Source of the DNA: Actinobacteria bacterium 13_2_20CM_68_14
Lineage (GTDB): Bacteria; Actinomycetota; Thermoleophilia; Gaiellales; Gaiellaceae
Assembly: GCA_001914705.1 (NCBI GenBank)
Contig: MNDB01000097.1
Coordinates: forward strand, 1 to 15,683
Reading direction: 5' to 3'
DNA: 15,683 nt
Part shown: in pieces, positions 8,194 through 14,586 of the stretch
Layout of the letters: the number at the start of each line of letters is the position of its first letter
How positions within the stretch are numbered: position 1 is the first letter of the stretch
Program-made: the position numbers and the translations under genes
Notes under the pieces: model-generated
The model's database searches: none
What the model was told of the DNA's origin: nothing
What the model saw: the letters and a program-made list of their open reading frames with translations, nothing else

Positions 8194-8506
8194 TTGCGCC
8201 CCGCTCCCAGAGGAGGTCCGCCGAGCGGCGGACCTCCTCGAGCGGCGCTGGACGGTCTCGATCCTCTACGTCTCGCACGAGGGAGCCGTGCGGTTCAACG
8301 AGTTCCAGCAGGCGCTCGGCTCGATTCCGCCGGCGACCCTCGCGCAGCGCCTCGCCGACCTCGAGAAGGCCGGCATCCTGGAGCGAGCGGTGATCAATGC
8401 GCGCCCGCCCCACGTCGAATACCGCCTCACGCCCCGCGGCCGCCAGCTGCGCGCGCTCGTGAACGCGCTCTCGCGCTTCGCCGAGACGGGCGCAGGAACC
8501 GCCTAG
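8180..8506 (+). CDS. HxlR-family winged-helix transcriptional regulator
   Basis: This 108-residue protein matches the HxlR/DUF24 pattern throughout. It has a conserved N-terminal Cys (C3 and C6 in MRCRSCAPLP), then LLERRWTVSILY. The helix-turn-helix is at about 37-60 (RFNEFQQALGSIPPATLAQR), followed by LADLEKAGILER and the wing HVEYRLTPRGRQL. Family members are dimeric DNA-binding repressors or activators that often sense electrophiles, hypochlorite or redox state through the N-terminal Cys; that is likely but unproven here. The ATG lies inside the end of lon (14-base overlap), which suggests translational coupling. The DHA2 exporter starts 48 bases downstream and is the most likely target. 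A perfect hairpin lies within codons 11-20. Confidence 0.92.
   Translation: MRCRSCAPLPEEVRRAADLLERRWTVSILYVSHEGAVRFNEFQQALGSIPPATLAQRLADLEKAGILERAVINARPPHVEYRLTPRGRQLRALVNALSRFAETGAGTA
8210..8239. repeat. Perfect 13-bp hairpin inside hxlR
   Basis: GAGGAGGTCCGCC (8210-8222) and GGCGGACCTCCTC (8227-8239) are exact reverse complements around a 4-base loop, GAGC. The stem falls in phase with the codons: Glu-Glu-Val-Arg on the left mirrors Ala-Asp-Leu-Leu on the right. It begins 17 bases after the lon stop codon and contains GGAGG. It has no following T-run, so it is not a classical intrinsic terminator. It could act as an attenuator, as a 3' stabiliser of lon mRNA, or be a by-product of GC-rich codons. 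Confidence 0.6.
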
Positions 8507-8554
8507 GTTTCGCGCGCGACGCGGGCCTGACCGGCTCTGCGAGGATCGGAGCCG

Positions 8555-10543
8555 ATGAGCGCCCAAGCTGAGGTTCCTGCGGAGGTGGGCCAGAGGCAGC
8601 GGGCGCGCCTGATCTTCGGGTCGCTGCTGTTGGTGCTCCTGCTCGCCTCGCTCGATCAGACAATCGTCTCGACCGCGCTGCCGACGATCGTCGGCGACCT
8701 CGGCGGCGTCTCGGACCTCTCGTGGGTGGTCACCGCCTATTTGCTCAGCTCGACGGTCGTGGGGCCGGTGTACGGAAAGCTCGGGGACCAGTACGGGCGC
8801 AAGATCGTGCTGCAGGTAGCGATCGTCATCTTCCTGGTCGGCTCGGCGCTCTGCGGGATCAGCCAGAACATGACCGAGCTGATCGTCTTTCGAGGGATCC
8901 AGGGGCTCGGCGGCGGCGGCTTGTTCGTGATCACGATCGCCGTGGTCGGCGACATCTTTCCGCCGCGCCAACGCGGGCGTTACCAGGGCTATTTCGGCGG
9001 CGTCTTCGGCGTCTCGACGGTGCTCGGACCGCTGCTCGGCGGCTTCTTCGTCGACAACCTCTCGTGGCGCTGGATCTTCTACGTCAACCTGCCGATCGGA
9101 GTGATCGCGCTCGCCGTGATCGCCACCGCCTTCCAGCCCCGAATCGATCACGTCAAGCACACGATCGACTACCTCGGATCGTCCCTCCTCGCAGGCGGCC
9201 TCGCGGCGATCGTGCTGTACACGAGCCTCGGCGGCACCACCTACTCATGGACCTCACCGTGGATGCTCGCGCTGATCGTCGGGGGCGTCCTCCTGCTTGT
9301 GGCCTTCGTCTACGCGGAAAGCCGGGCGGCGGAGCCGGTCTTGCCGCTCGAGCTCTTTCGCAACCGCGTGTTCAGCGTCACGAGCGCGATGGGTTTCATC
9401 GTCGGCCTCGCACTGTTCGGCGCCATCACCTACCTGCCCCTGTACCTCCAGGACGTCAAGGGACACAGTCCGACCAGCTCGGGCCTGCTGATTTTGCCGC
9501 TGATGGTCGGTCTGCTGACCGCCTCGATCGGAAGCGGGCAGCTGATCACCCGCTTCGGACGCTACAAACCGTTCCCGGTCGCCGGCACGGCAATCATGGT
9601 GGTCGGGCTTTTGCTGCTCTCACGCCTGCAGGTCGACACGTCGACCGTTGTCACCGGCGCCTACATGCTCGTCCTCGGTTTCGGTCTCGGGAACGTCATT
9701 CAGGTCCTCGTCCTTGCAGCCCAGAACTCCGTTGACTACAAGTACCTCGGCGTCGCCAGCTCGGGCTCGACACTCTTTCGCCAGATCGGAGGCTCGATCG
9801 GCGTCTCCGTGTTCGGGGCCATCTTCGCCAACCAGCTCGCCGGCAACCTCGTGGGCAAGCTCCCGCCCGGCGCACGCGTACCGTCGTCGGCGGCGAACCC
9901 CGCGGTGGTCAAGCAGCTCCCAGCAGTCCTACGCGATCCTTTCCGCATCGCCATCACCGATGCGCTGACGACCGTGTTTTTGGTCGCTGCGGGGATTGCG
10001 GTGCTCGCTTTTCTCCTGTCGTGGCTCTTGCCCGAGGTGCCGCTGAAGACAACGGCCGGGGCACCCGACCCGGGCGACGGTCTCCACCCCGCGCGCGACG
10101 ACGACGCCTTGCGCGAGATCGAGCGCGCCCTCTCGAGGCTCGCGCGCCGGGAGGAGCGCTGGCAGCTGTACGAGCGGCTTGCGGCCCGGGCCGGCCTCGA
10201 CCTCGCTCCGCCGGAGCTGTGGCTGCTCGCCCGCCTGGGCGAGCGCACTCCGTTGACTGAAGCCCAGCTCGGGCAAGAACTCCCAGTCGATCCGCTTCAG
10301 ATCTCCGCGGCCCTCGAAGAGTTGGAGAGGGGGTCGTTCGTCGAGAGAGACAGTGGCGGCCCAATCGAGCTGACGAAATCCGGCCGAGAGGACTACGAGC
10401 GGCTCGTCACCGCGAGACGGGACGGTCTCCGGGACCTGCTCGACGGCTGGGACCCCGACGAGCACCCACCGCTGCGGGAGCTGATCGACAAGCTCGGGCG
10501 CGACCTCGTCAGCGAGATACCGACGCCCACATCGGCCGGCTGA
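8555..10543 (+). CDS. DHA2 MFS multidrug exporter with C-terminal MarR-like winged helix
   Basis: This 662-residue protein has two parts. Residues about 18-493 are a 14-helix DHA2 exporter of the inner membrane: LDQTIVSTALPTI with D34 in TM1, motif A GKLGDQYGRK (74-83), motif C GVSTVLGPLLGG (152-163) followed by WRWIFYVNLPIG. After a linker (about 498-513), residues about 514-650 are soluble and match a MarR-type winged helix. They have a helical start (REIERALSRLARREE), then LAPPELWLLARLGERTPLTEAQLGQEL, ISAALEELERGSFVER, the wing GGPIELTKSGREDYERL, and a C-terminal helix. The tail should face the cytoplasm. Whether it still binds DNA or senses substrate is unknown. The ATG has GAGGAT (8541-8546) 8 bases upstream. 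The gene follows hxlR by 48 bases, probably in the same transcript as lon. Confidence 0.92.
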   Translation: MSAQAEVPAEVGQRQRARLIFGSLLLVLLLASLDQTIVSTALPTIVGDLGGVSDLSWVVTAYLLSSTVVGPVYGKLGDQYGRKIVLQVAIVIFLVGSALCGISQNMTELIVFRGIQGLGGGGLFVITIAVVGDIFPPRQRGRYQGYFGGVFGVSTVLGPLLGGFFVDNLSWRWIFYVNLPIGVIALAVIATAFQPRIDHVKHTIDYLGSSLLAGGLAAIVLYTSLGGTTYSWTSPWMLALIVGGVLLLVAFVYAESRAAEPVLPLELFRNRVFSVTSAMGFIVGLALFGAITYLPLYLQDVKGHSPTSSGLLILPLMVGLLTASIGSGQLITRFGRYKPFPVAGTAIMVVGLLLLSRLQVDTSTVVTGAYMLVLGFGLGNVIQVLVLAAQNSVDYKYLGVASSGSTLFRQIGGSIGVSVFGAIFANQLAGNLVGKLPPGARVPSSAANPAVVKQLPAVLRDPFRIAITDALTTVFLVAAGIAVLAFLLSWLLPEVPLKTTAGAPDPGDGLHPARDDDALREIERALSRLARREERWQLYERLAARAGLDLAPPELWLLARLGERTPLTEAQLGQELPVDPLQISAALEELERGSFVERDSGGPIELTKSGREDYERLVTARRDGLRDLLDGWDPDEHPPLRELIDKLGRDLVSEIPTPTSAG

Positions 10544-10796
10544 GGGCTCCGCTTCGCAGGCCCTTGCATAGGGCGGCGCAGGCGTAGGGTCGGTCGCTGC
10601 TGCTAGCGTAAAAACGCGGCGTCCACGACGATGCCGCTGGGGCCACGGTCGCCTCTTTCCCCGCCGAGCCAACGGGCTCGCGCGACTCGAGAGGGAGAGG
10701 CGACGACCGAACGCTCGACGATCTCTCTGAGCCGCGCCGGCGGGGTGTCCGCGGGAGCGGTCTGCGCTCTCGTTACCGCAAAAGAAAGGAAGAACC
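10544..10796. other. Intergenic leader region with nested hairpins
   Basis: No gene is credible in these 253 bases; the frames seen here have no family features. The strongest structure is at 10648-10704. Outer arms GTCGCCTCT (10648-10656) and AGAGGCGAC (10696-10704) are exact complements. They enclose a perfect 6-bp stem-loop, CGAGCC-AACG-GGCTCG (10665-10680). A further small stem, GAGCG-N5-CGCTC, lies at 10755-10769. TAGCGT at 10604-10609 is the only plausible -10, with no matching -35. If transcription starts near there, the structured segment would be an approximately 180-base 5' leader of the TIGR03118-type gene. Confidence 0.4.
10560..10574 (+). terminator. Weak hairpin after the exporter gene
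   Basis: GCCCT-TGCAT-AGGGC is a perfect 5-bp stem with a 5-base loop, 16 bases after the exporter stop. It has no T-tract, and the sequence stays GC-rich afterwards. It could be a U-less actinobacterial terminator but is short; this is a low-confidence call. Confidence 0.2.
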
Positions 10797-11936
10797 ATGA
10801 GAGTACGGAGCTTTGTCGTCACACTCGCGGCCTTTGCCGCGGTGTCGGCAGCGATTGTTTCCTCGGGGATCGTCACGCCCGCTTCGGCCGGCCGTAGCGC
10901 GATCGCGACCCGGTCATACGCCCAGACAAACCTGGTCTCGGATATTCCGGGGCTGGCCGCACACACGGACGCGAACCTGAAGAACCCCTGGGGCACGTCG
11001 GTCGGGCCGGGGAGCCCGATCTGGGTGTCCGACAACCATGCCGGGGTGACGACGCTGTACGACGGGGCCGGCAACCCCCAGCCACGCGTGGTCGGCATCC
11101 CTGCACCGCCGTCGGCCGGGCAAGGCGCCGTCGGGGCACCGACGGGTCAAGCGTTCAACACCTTCGACCCGGCTTCGCCGGACTTCGTGATCTCGAAGAA
11201 CGGCAGCTCCGGCCCCGCCTTCTTCCTCTTCGCAACCGAAGACGGAACCATCGCCGGCTGGAACCCGAACGTCGACCCGGCACACGCTGTCATCGCGGTC
11301 GACCGATCGACGGCGACCGACAGCGCCGGCGATGTCGGCGCCCTCTACAAGGGCCTGGCCTTGGTGACCACGCCGGGCGGCAAGTTCATCTACGCGAGCA
11401 ACTTCCGCTTCGGGACCGTGGACGTGTTCGACAGCCACTTCAACCTGGTCAACAGCTTCTCGGATCCGACCGTCCCCACCGGGTTTGCCCCCTTCGGAAT
11501 CCACAACATCGGCGGCAAGCTCTATGTGACGTACGCGAAGCAGGGGCCAGGCAAGGAGGATGACGCCGCCCGGCCCGGTAACGGATTCGTCGACGTGTTC
11601 GCTCCGAACGGCGACCTGCTCCAGCGGCTCGTTAGCCGAGGAAAGCTCGACTCCCCGTGGGCCGTGACGCTTGCCCCGGCGACCTTCGGCGCCTTCGGCG
11701 GGGACATCCTGGTCGGCAACTTCGGCAACGGCCGGATCAACGCCTATGAACCGACGACCGGCGAGTTCCAAGGCGAGCTCAGCAGCCCGGGCGGCGGCCC
11801 GATCACGATCGATGGGCTGTGGGGATTGCGCTTTGCCCCCGCGACCCCGGGCGCGACCGCAAATACGCTGTTCTTCACGGCGGGCCTCAACGACGAGGCC
11901 GATGGGCTCTTCGGAACGATCGTCCCGAACGGATAG
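10797..11936 (+). CDS. Secreted TIGR03118-family protein
   Basis: This 379-residue exported protein has a Sec signal peptide MRVRSFVVTLAAFAAVSA with probable cleavage after TPASA (residue 31). The mature part begins with the family signature: TNLVSDIPGLAAHTDANLKN then PWGTSVGPGSPIWVSDNHAG. It continues with repeated propeller-like segments: FVISKNG, GTIAGWNP, KFIYASNFRFGTVDVFD, FAPFGIHNIGGKLYVTYAKQ, GFVDVFAPNGDLLQRL, GDILVGNFGNGRINAYEP. TIGR03118 is a family of unknown function. The strand spacing suggests a beta-propeller, and in some bacteria members carry PEP-CTERM anchors. No anchor is present here, so it is probably released or periplasm-like. AAGGAAG lies a few bases before the ATG. The gene ends in a good intrinsic terminator and is probably transcribed alone. 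Confidence 0.88.
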   Translation: MRVRSFVVTLAAFAAVSAAIVSSGIVTPASAGRSAIATRSYAQTNLVSDIPGLAAHTDANLKNPWGTSVGPGSPIWVSDNHAGVTTLYDGAGNPQPRVVGIPAPPSAGQGAVGAPTGQAFNTFDPASPDFVISKNGSSGPAFFLFATEDGTIAGWNPNVDPAHAVIAVDRSTATDSAGDVGALYKGLALVTTPGGKFIYASNFRFGTVDVFDSHFNLVNSFSDPTVPTGFAPFGIHNIGGKLYVTYAKQGPGKEDDAARPGNGFVDVFAPNGDLLQRLVSRGKLDSPWAVTLAPATFGAFGGDILVGNFGNGRINAYEPTTGEFQGELSSPGGGPITIDGLWGLRFAPATPGATANTLFFTAGLNDEADGLFGTIVPNG

Positions 11937-11957
11937 CACGCACCGAAACGTCCAAAC

Positions 11958-11993
11958 GGGAGAGGCGTCTCAGGGCGCCTCTCCCTCTTTCTT
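11958..11993 (+). terminator. Intrinsic terminator overlapping the convergent dedA 3' end
   Basis: GGGAGAGGCG (11958-11967) and CGCCTCTCCC (11976-11985) form a perfect 10-bp stem with an 8-base loop, followed by TCTTTCTTC. It lies 21 bases after the TIGR03118-type stop and fits Rho-independent termination of that gene. The right arm encodes the last residues of DedA (EGEA) on the other strand, and the dedA stop (11970-11972) lies in the loop. Confidence 0.8.
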
Positions 11994-12581
11994 CGAATCC
12001 CGCGGGCGGCGCAGACGGCGCCGGAGAAACGTGATCAGGTAGACGAGCACGGCGACGGCGACTCCGATGAAACCGATCGCTCCCAGCGACCCGGAAGCGG
12101 TGCTCCCCAGAACGTAGGCGAGCGAGCCGATCGTGCATGCCCAGGCGATGCCGCCGAGGGCGTTCCAGAACAGGAAGCGCGGCCAGGGCATCCGGTTGGC
12201 GCCGGCCAGCCACGACGTCACCACCCGGAGGCCCGGCAACCAACGGCCGAAAAAGACGGCGGCCGCGCCCCAGCGTGCGAAGAACTCTTCACCGCGTTCG
12301 ATCAGGCGCCGTCTACGCGCTGCAAACCGACCGGGGCGGCTGACCACCCACCTGAGTCCTCTGCGCCCGATCAGGTAGCCGACGTTGTCGCCGATGATCG
12401 CCGCGCCCGCCGCGACCCCCAACACGACCGGGAGTGAGAGGTTGCCCCGCGAGGCCAGCGCCGCCGCCACGATCAGAGCCGTCTCGCCGGGGATCAACGC
12501 GCCCGCGGACTCGCCGGCGACGAGCGCGAAGAGCAGCGGATAACCGAGATTCGCCGGGACGTTGAAGAGCGCTGCGAGCAT
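11970..12581 (-). CDS. DedA-family membrane protein (VTT domain)
   Basis: This 203-residue inner-membrane protein has the DedA signatures. ESAGALIPGET (E24, P31-E33) is the re-entrant loop with the acidic residue. GDNVGYLIGRRG (64-75) follows, then FFGRWLPGLRVVTSWLAGANRM (110-131) with R113, P116 and R119, the FxGRxxPxxR motif. A C-terminal helix is followed by a basic tail (RRRLRRPRDSKKEGEAP). The family acts in lipid transport and envelope maintenance: UptA/DedA members recycle undecaprenyl phosphate, and others scramble phosphatidylethanolamine. Which one applies cannot be told. The ATG has only a weak SD. The gene is divergent from the DMT gene (41-base gap) and its end overlaps the terminator of the convergent gene. 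Confidence 0.92.
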   Translation of the reverse strand: MLAALFNVPANLGYPLLFALVAGESAGALIPGETALIVAAALASRGNLSLPVVLGVAAGAAIIGDNVGYLIGRRGLRWVVSRPGRFAARRRRLIERGEEFFARWGAAAVFFGRWLPGLRVVTSWLAGANRMPWPRFLFWNALGGIAWACTIGSLAYVLGSTASGSLGAIGFIGVAVAVLVYLITFLRRRLRRPRDSKKEGEAP

Positions 12582-12622
12582 CAGCTTGCGAAGTCGGCGT
12601 CCAGCCGGGAGTCTGGCGGGCT

Positions 12623-13459
12623 ATGAGCACCAGCACCGCCGTCGCAATCGTGCTCGCAGCCTTGTCGACCACCATCACGAGTCTGGCCTACCTGCGCGAG
12701 CACGAGGCCGCCGCTGCCCTTCCCGTGTTGTCGATGCGTCGCCCGCTGCACTCGATCAGGCTTTTGCTCGGCGACCGCAGCTGGCTGCTCGGCTTCGTGA
12801 TGGAGAGCAGTGGCTTCCTCCTCTATGCGGCGGCGCTCGCGCTGGCGCCGCTCTCACTCGTACAGAGCATCAACGCCGGCGGCATCGGCGTGCTCGCGTA
12901 CGTGTCTGCGCGCATGGCCCGCCGCGAGCTCGGCAGGCGCGAGCTGGCCGGGGTGATCTTTTCCGTCCTGGGCCTGCTCGCGCTCGCGGTGTCCCTCGTC
13001 GGCGGGAGCGGTGCGGGCGGCCACGGGTCGACGGCCCTGATCCTGGTCTGGCTCGGCGCCAGCGCCGCAGCGGCCATCCTCGTCCTGCTGTTGGGACGTG
13101 CGCTGGTGGGGGCCGCGGTGGCCGCCGGGATTGCAGGCGGGCTCTTCTTCGCCATCGGCGACATCTCGACGAAGCTCGTCACTGAGGGCGGCGTCCGCAC
13201 CGCCTTCCTGCTCACGCTCGTCCTCGGCTACTTGCTCGGGACCGTCCTGTTGCAAGTCGGCTACCAGGCCGGTGGGGCGCTGACGGTCGCGGGGGTTGCG
13301 ACCTTGCTGACGAACGCTTTGCCAATCGCGGCCGGAACGGTCGTGCTCGACGAGCCGGTCCCCTCAGGGGTCTACGGCGGCCTGCGAATCCTGGCCTTCG
13401 CCGCCGTGACTGCCGGTGGCGTCCTCCTCGCGACCCCGCAGGATCAGGCGGCGACATGA
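12623..13459 (+). CDS. DMT-superfamily membrane protein (NIPA/EamA-like)
   Basis: This 278-residue protein is almost entirely hydrophobic, with about nine membrane helices arranged as two EamA-like halves. The N-terminal half holds LLGFVMESSGFLLYAAALALAP then LSLVQSINAGGIGVLAYVSAR. The second half holds GGLFFAIGDISTKLVTEGG and ATLLTNALPIAAGTVVLDEPVPSG; the last of these is the typical DMT end with the 'E-P' kink. The pattern resembles NIPA (Mg2+-type) and EamA proteins, but the substrate cannot be assigned. GGGAG (12607-12611) is 11 bases before the ATG, so the SD is loose. It is divergent from dedA; the stop lies 13 bases from the end of the convergent small zinc-ribbon gene, leaving no room for a separate terminator. 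Confidence 0.82.
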   Translation: MSTSTAVAIVLAALSTTITSLAYLREHEAAAALPVLSMRRPLHSIRLLLGDRSWLLGFVMESSGFLLYAAALALAPLSLVQSINAGGIGVLAYVSARMARRELGRRELAGVIFSVLGLLALAVSLVGGSGAGGHGSTALILVWLGASAAAAILVLLLGRALVGAAVAAGIAGGLFFAIGDISTKLVTEGGVRTAFLLTLVLGYLLGTVLLQVGYQAGGALTVAGVATLLTNALPIAAGTVVLDEPVPSGVYGGLRILAFAAVTAGGVLLATPQDQAAT

Positions 13460-13472
13460 AGTGCGCTCGCGC

Positions 13473-13631
13473 TCACCCAGGAAAGCGGCGCCACGGACAG
13501 TCGGACGAATGCCTTGCTTCGTTTCTCGCTCCGCAGGAGGGACAGACGTACTCCTCGCCTAGGTACATGTCGGCAAGCCGCTTCGCCATCAGGACGAACA
13601 GCACGGCGGCGACGAGGAGGAATGGGCTCAT
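13473..13631 (-). CDS. Small one-helix membrane protein with zinc-ribbon-like tail (52 aa)
   Basis: ATG 13631 to TGA 13473 encodes 52 residues. An N-terminal membrane helix (MSPFLLVAAVLFVLMAKRLA) is followed by DMYLGEEY and a compact Cys/His cluster. That cluster, at about residues 30-46, is VCPSCG, then ARHSSDCPW: CxxC, H and C spaced like a zinc knuckle. The positive-inside rule (KR after the helix) puts the tail in the cytoplasm. I do not recognise a named family. It follows ohr by 27 bases on the same strand, so co-transcription is likely, although no SD is obvious. Overlapping longer frames on both strands lack any domain signal, whereas this one has an ordered helix-plus-CxxC layout, which is why I call it real. 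Confidence 0.65.
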   Translation of the reverse strand: MSPFLLVAAVLFVLMAKRLADMYLGEEYVCPSCGARNEARHSSDCPWRRFPG

Positions 13632-13658
13632 GGCAGCGAAAGGGCCGAGTTGCGGTCC

Positions 13659-14114
13659 TCAGGCCGCCAGCCGCTCGAGGCTCGCGCCGCCGACCGTAAG
13701 CGTGACCTCGATGTTGCCGCGAGTGGCCCGCGAGTAGGGACACGTTTCGTGCGCCAACCTCATCAGCTCGACGGCCTCGTCGCGGGGAATCTGTGGGGCG
13801 TCGAGGTCGAGTGCCGCAGCGAGGCCGAAGCCGCCGCGCTTGAGCGGGCCGATTCCGACCCGCGCCGTGATGCGTGAGCCGCTCAGGTCGAGTTTCCGTC
13901 CCGCGGCGTGCCGCAGCATCGAGGACTGGAAACAGGCCGCATAGCCCGCGGCGAAGAGCTGCTCGGGGTTGGTTCCCGGGCCGCCCGTGCCGCCCATCTC
14001 GCTCGGTACGTCGAGATCGACGTCGAGGCGGCCGTCGCTCGCACGGGCGTGGCCTTCGCGGCCACCCGTGGCCGTTGCTTCGGCGGTGTAGAGGATCTCG
14101 GGTTGCTCGCTCAT
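13659..14114 (-). CDS. ohr: Organic hydroperoxide resistance protein (Ohr, OsmC superfamily)
   Basis: This 151-residue cytosolic thiol peroxidase reduces organic and fatty-acid hydroperoxides using lipoylated partners or dithiols. All four active-site residues fall at the classical Ohr positions: R19 (TATGGREG), E51 (NPEQLFAAG), C61 (GYAACFQSS) and C125 (HETCPYSRATRGN). ILYTAEATATGGREGHA and the C-terminal RGNIEVTLTVGG are Ohr rather than OsmC features. A clean AAAGGAG (14123-14129) sits 8 bases before the ATG. The gene follows the cupredoxin gene by 65 bases with a strong hairpin between, so it may have its own promoter, and it precedes the 52-residue zinc-ribbon gene. No MarR-type ohrR gene lies next to it; the exporter's MarR-like tail is 3 kb away and is probably not its regulator. 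Confidence 0.95.
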   Translation of the reverse strand: MSEQPEILYTAEATATGGREGHARASDGRLDVDLDVPSEMGGTGGPGTNPEQLFAAGYAACFQSSMLRHAAGRKLDLSGSRITARVGIGPLKRGGFGLAAALDLDAPQIPRDEAVELMRLAHETCPYSRATRGNIEVTLTVGGASLERLAA

Positions 14115-14135
14115 CGTTTGTTCTCCTTTCGGGAG

Positions 14136-14171
14136 CGCCTCCGGGCCGCTGGTGCGGGCGGCCCGGAGGCG
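14136..14171 (-). terminator. Strong hairpin between cupredoxin gene and ohr
   Basis: CGCCTCCGGGCCGC (14136-14149) and GCGGCCCGGAGGCG (14158-14171) pair perfectly over 14 bp with an 8-base loop. It starts 8 bases after the cupredoxin stop in that gene's direction. No T-run follows; instead the ohr SD comes about 7 bases later. It is a terminator of the U-less kind common in GC-rich genomes, or a structure controlling ohr translation. The perfect stem makes chance unlikely. Confidence 0.65.
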
Positions 14172-14179
14172 TGTGGGGG

Positions 14180-14560
14180 TCAGCGGACGGTGAAGGTGCC
14201 TTTCATCCCGAGACTCGCGTGCGAGTCGACGGTGCAGAGGTAGGTGTACTTGCCCTTCTTCTTGAACGTGACGATGAGCCTGGACGTCTTACCGGGCCCC
14301 ATCACCGGGGTCTTCCTGCCGTTGATCTTGAAGTCGTGAGCGACGTGGCCGACGTTTTTGAAGACGAACGTGACCTTGCGGGGCGACGCGATCGACTTGG
14401 TCGAGAGCTTGAAGAAGAACTCGCCGCCTCTGACCGTGACCGTCGTCGCGGTCGCCGCCATCTGCCCGTCGCTGCTTGCCGATCCGAGCTGGACGAGGGT
14501 CAACGAGGCAATCGCGACTGCCCCGAGGACCGAGAGGGAGCGGATCGTGAACCGACGCAT
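14180..14560 (-). CDS. Exported cupredoxin (plastocyanin-like, type-1 copper)
   Basis: This 126-residue protein has an N-terminal signal (MRRFTIRSLS followed by a hydrophobic run to about residue 28). A single cupredoxin domain follows: GEFFFKLS, KVTFVFKNVGHVAHDFKING and KYTYLCTVDSHASLGMKGTF. The type-1 copper ligands are complete: H75, C109, H114 and M119 in the C-x4-H-x4-M loop. It is probably a periplasmic or cell-surface electron carrier. I start it at ATG 14560 because AAGGAGGT lies 6 bases upstream. An upstream ATG at 14590 overlaps the previous stop but has no SD and adds ten non-signal residues. It follows the PQQ-propeller gene by 26 bases, so the two probably share an operon and it may take electrons from that enzyme; this is inference. 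Confidence 0.9.
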   Translation of the reverse strand: MRRFTIRSLSVLGAVAIASLTLVQLGSASSDGQMAATATTVTVRGGEFFFKLSTKSIASPRKVTFVFKNVGHVAHDFKINGRKTPVMGPGKTSRLIVTFKKKGKYTYLCTVDSHASLGMKGTFTVR

Positions 14561-14566
14561 TGCAGT

Positions 14567-14574
14567 ACCTCCTT
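14567..14574 (-). promoter_or_regulatory. Consensus ribosome binding site of the cupredoxin gene
   Basis: AAGGAGGT on the minus strand is an unbroken match to the anti-SD, with a 6-base spacer to ATG 14560. It decides the start in favour of the signal-peptide form over the 30-base-longer frame. Confidence 0.85.
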
Positions 14575-14586
14575 GCGGATAGGTGC

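Noticed and set aside
8054..9160. 368-codon minus-strand frame across lon, hxlR and the exporter
   Set aside because: It spans three well-supported plus-strand genes and has no recognisable domain.
10631..10897. 88-codon plus frame overlapping the start of the TIGR03118-type gene
   Set aside because: No SD, no domain, and it overlaps a signal peptide gene with a good SD; the upstream part lies in a structured leader.
13461..13476. Near-palindrome between the DMT gene and the small gene as a shared terminator
   Set aside because: The arms do not pair continuously and no T-run follows on either strand.
13444..13743. 99-codon minus-strand frame over the small gene and the ohr 3' end
   Set aside because: It overlaps ohr in another phase and lacks the ordered helix-plus-CxxC layout seen in the 52-residue frame.
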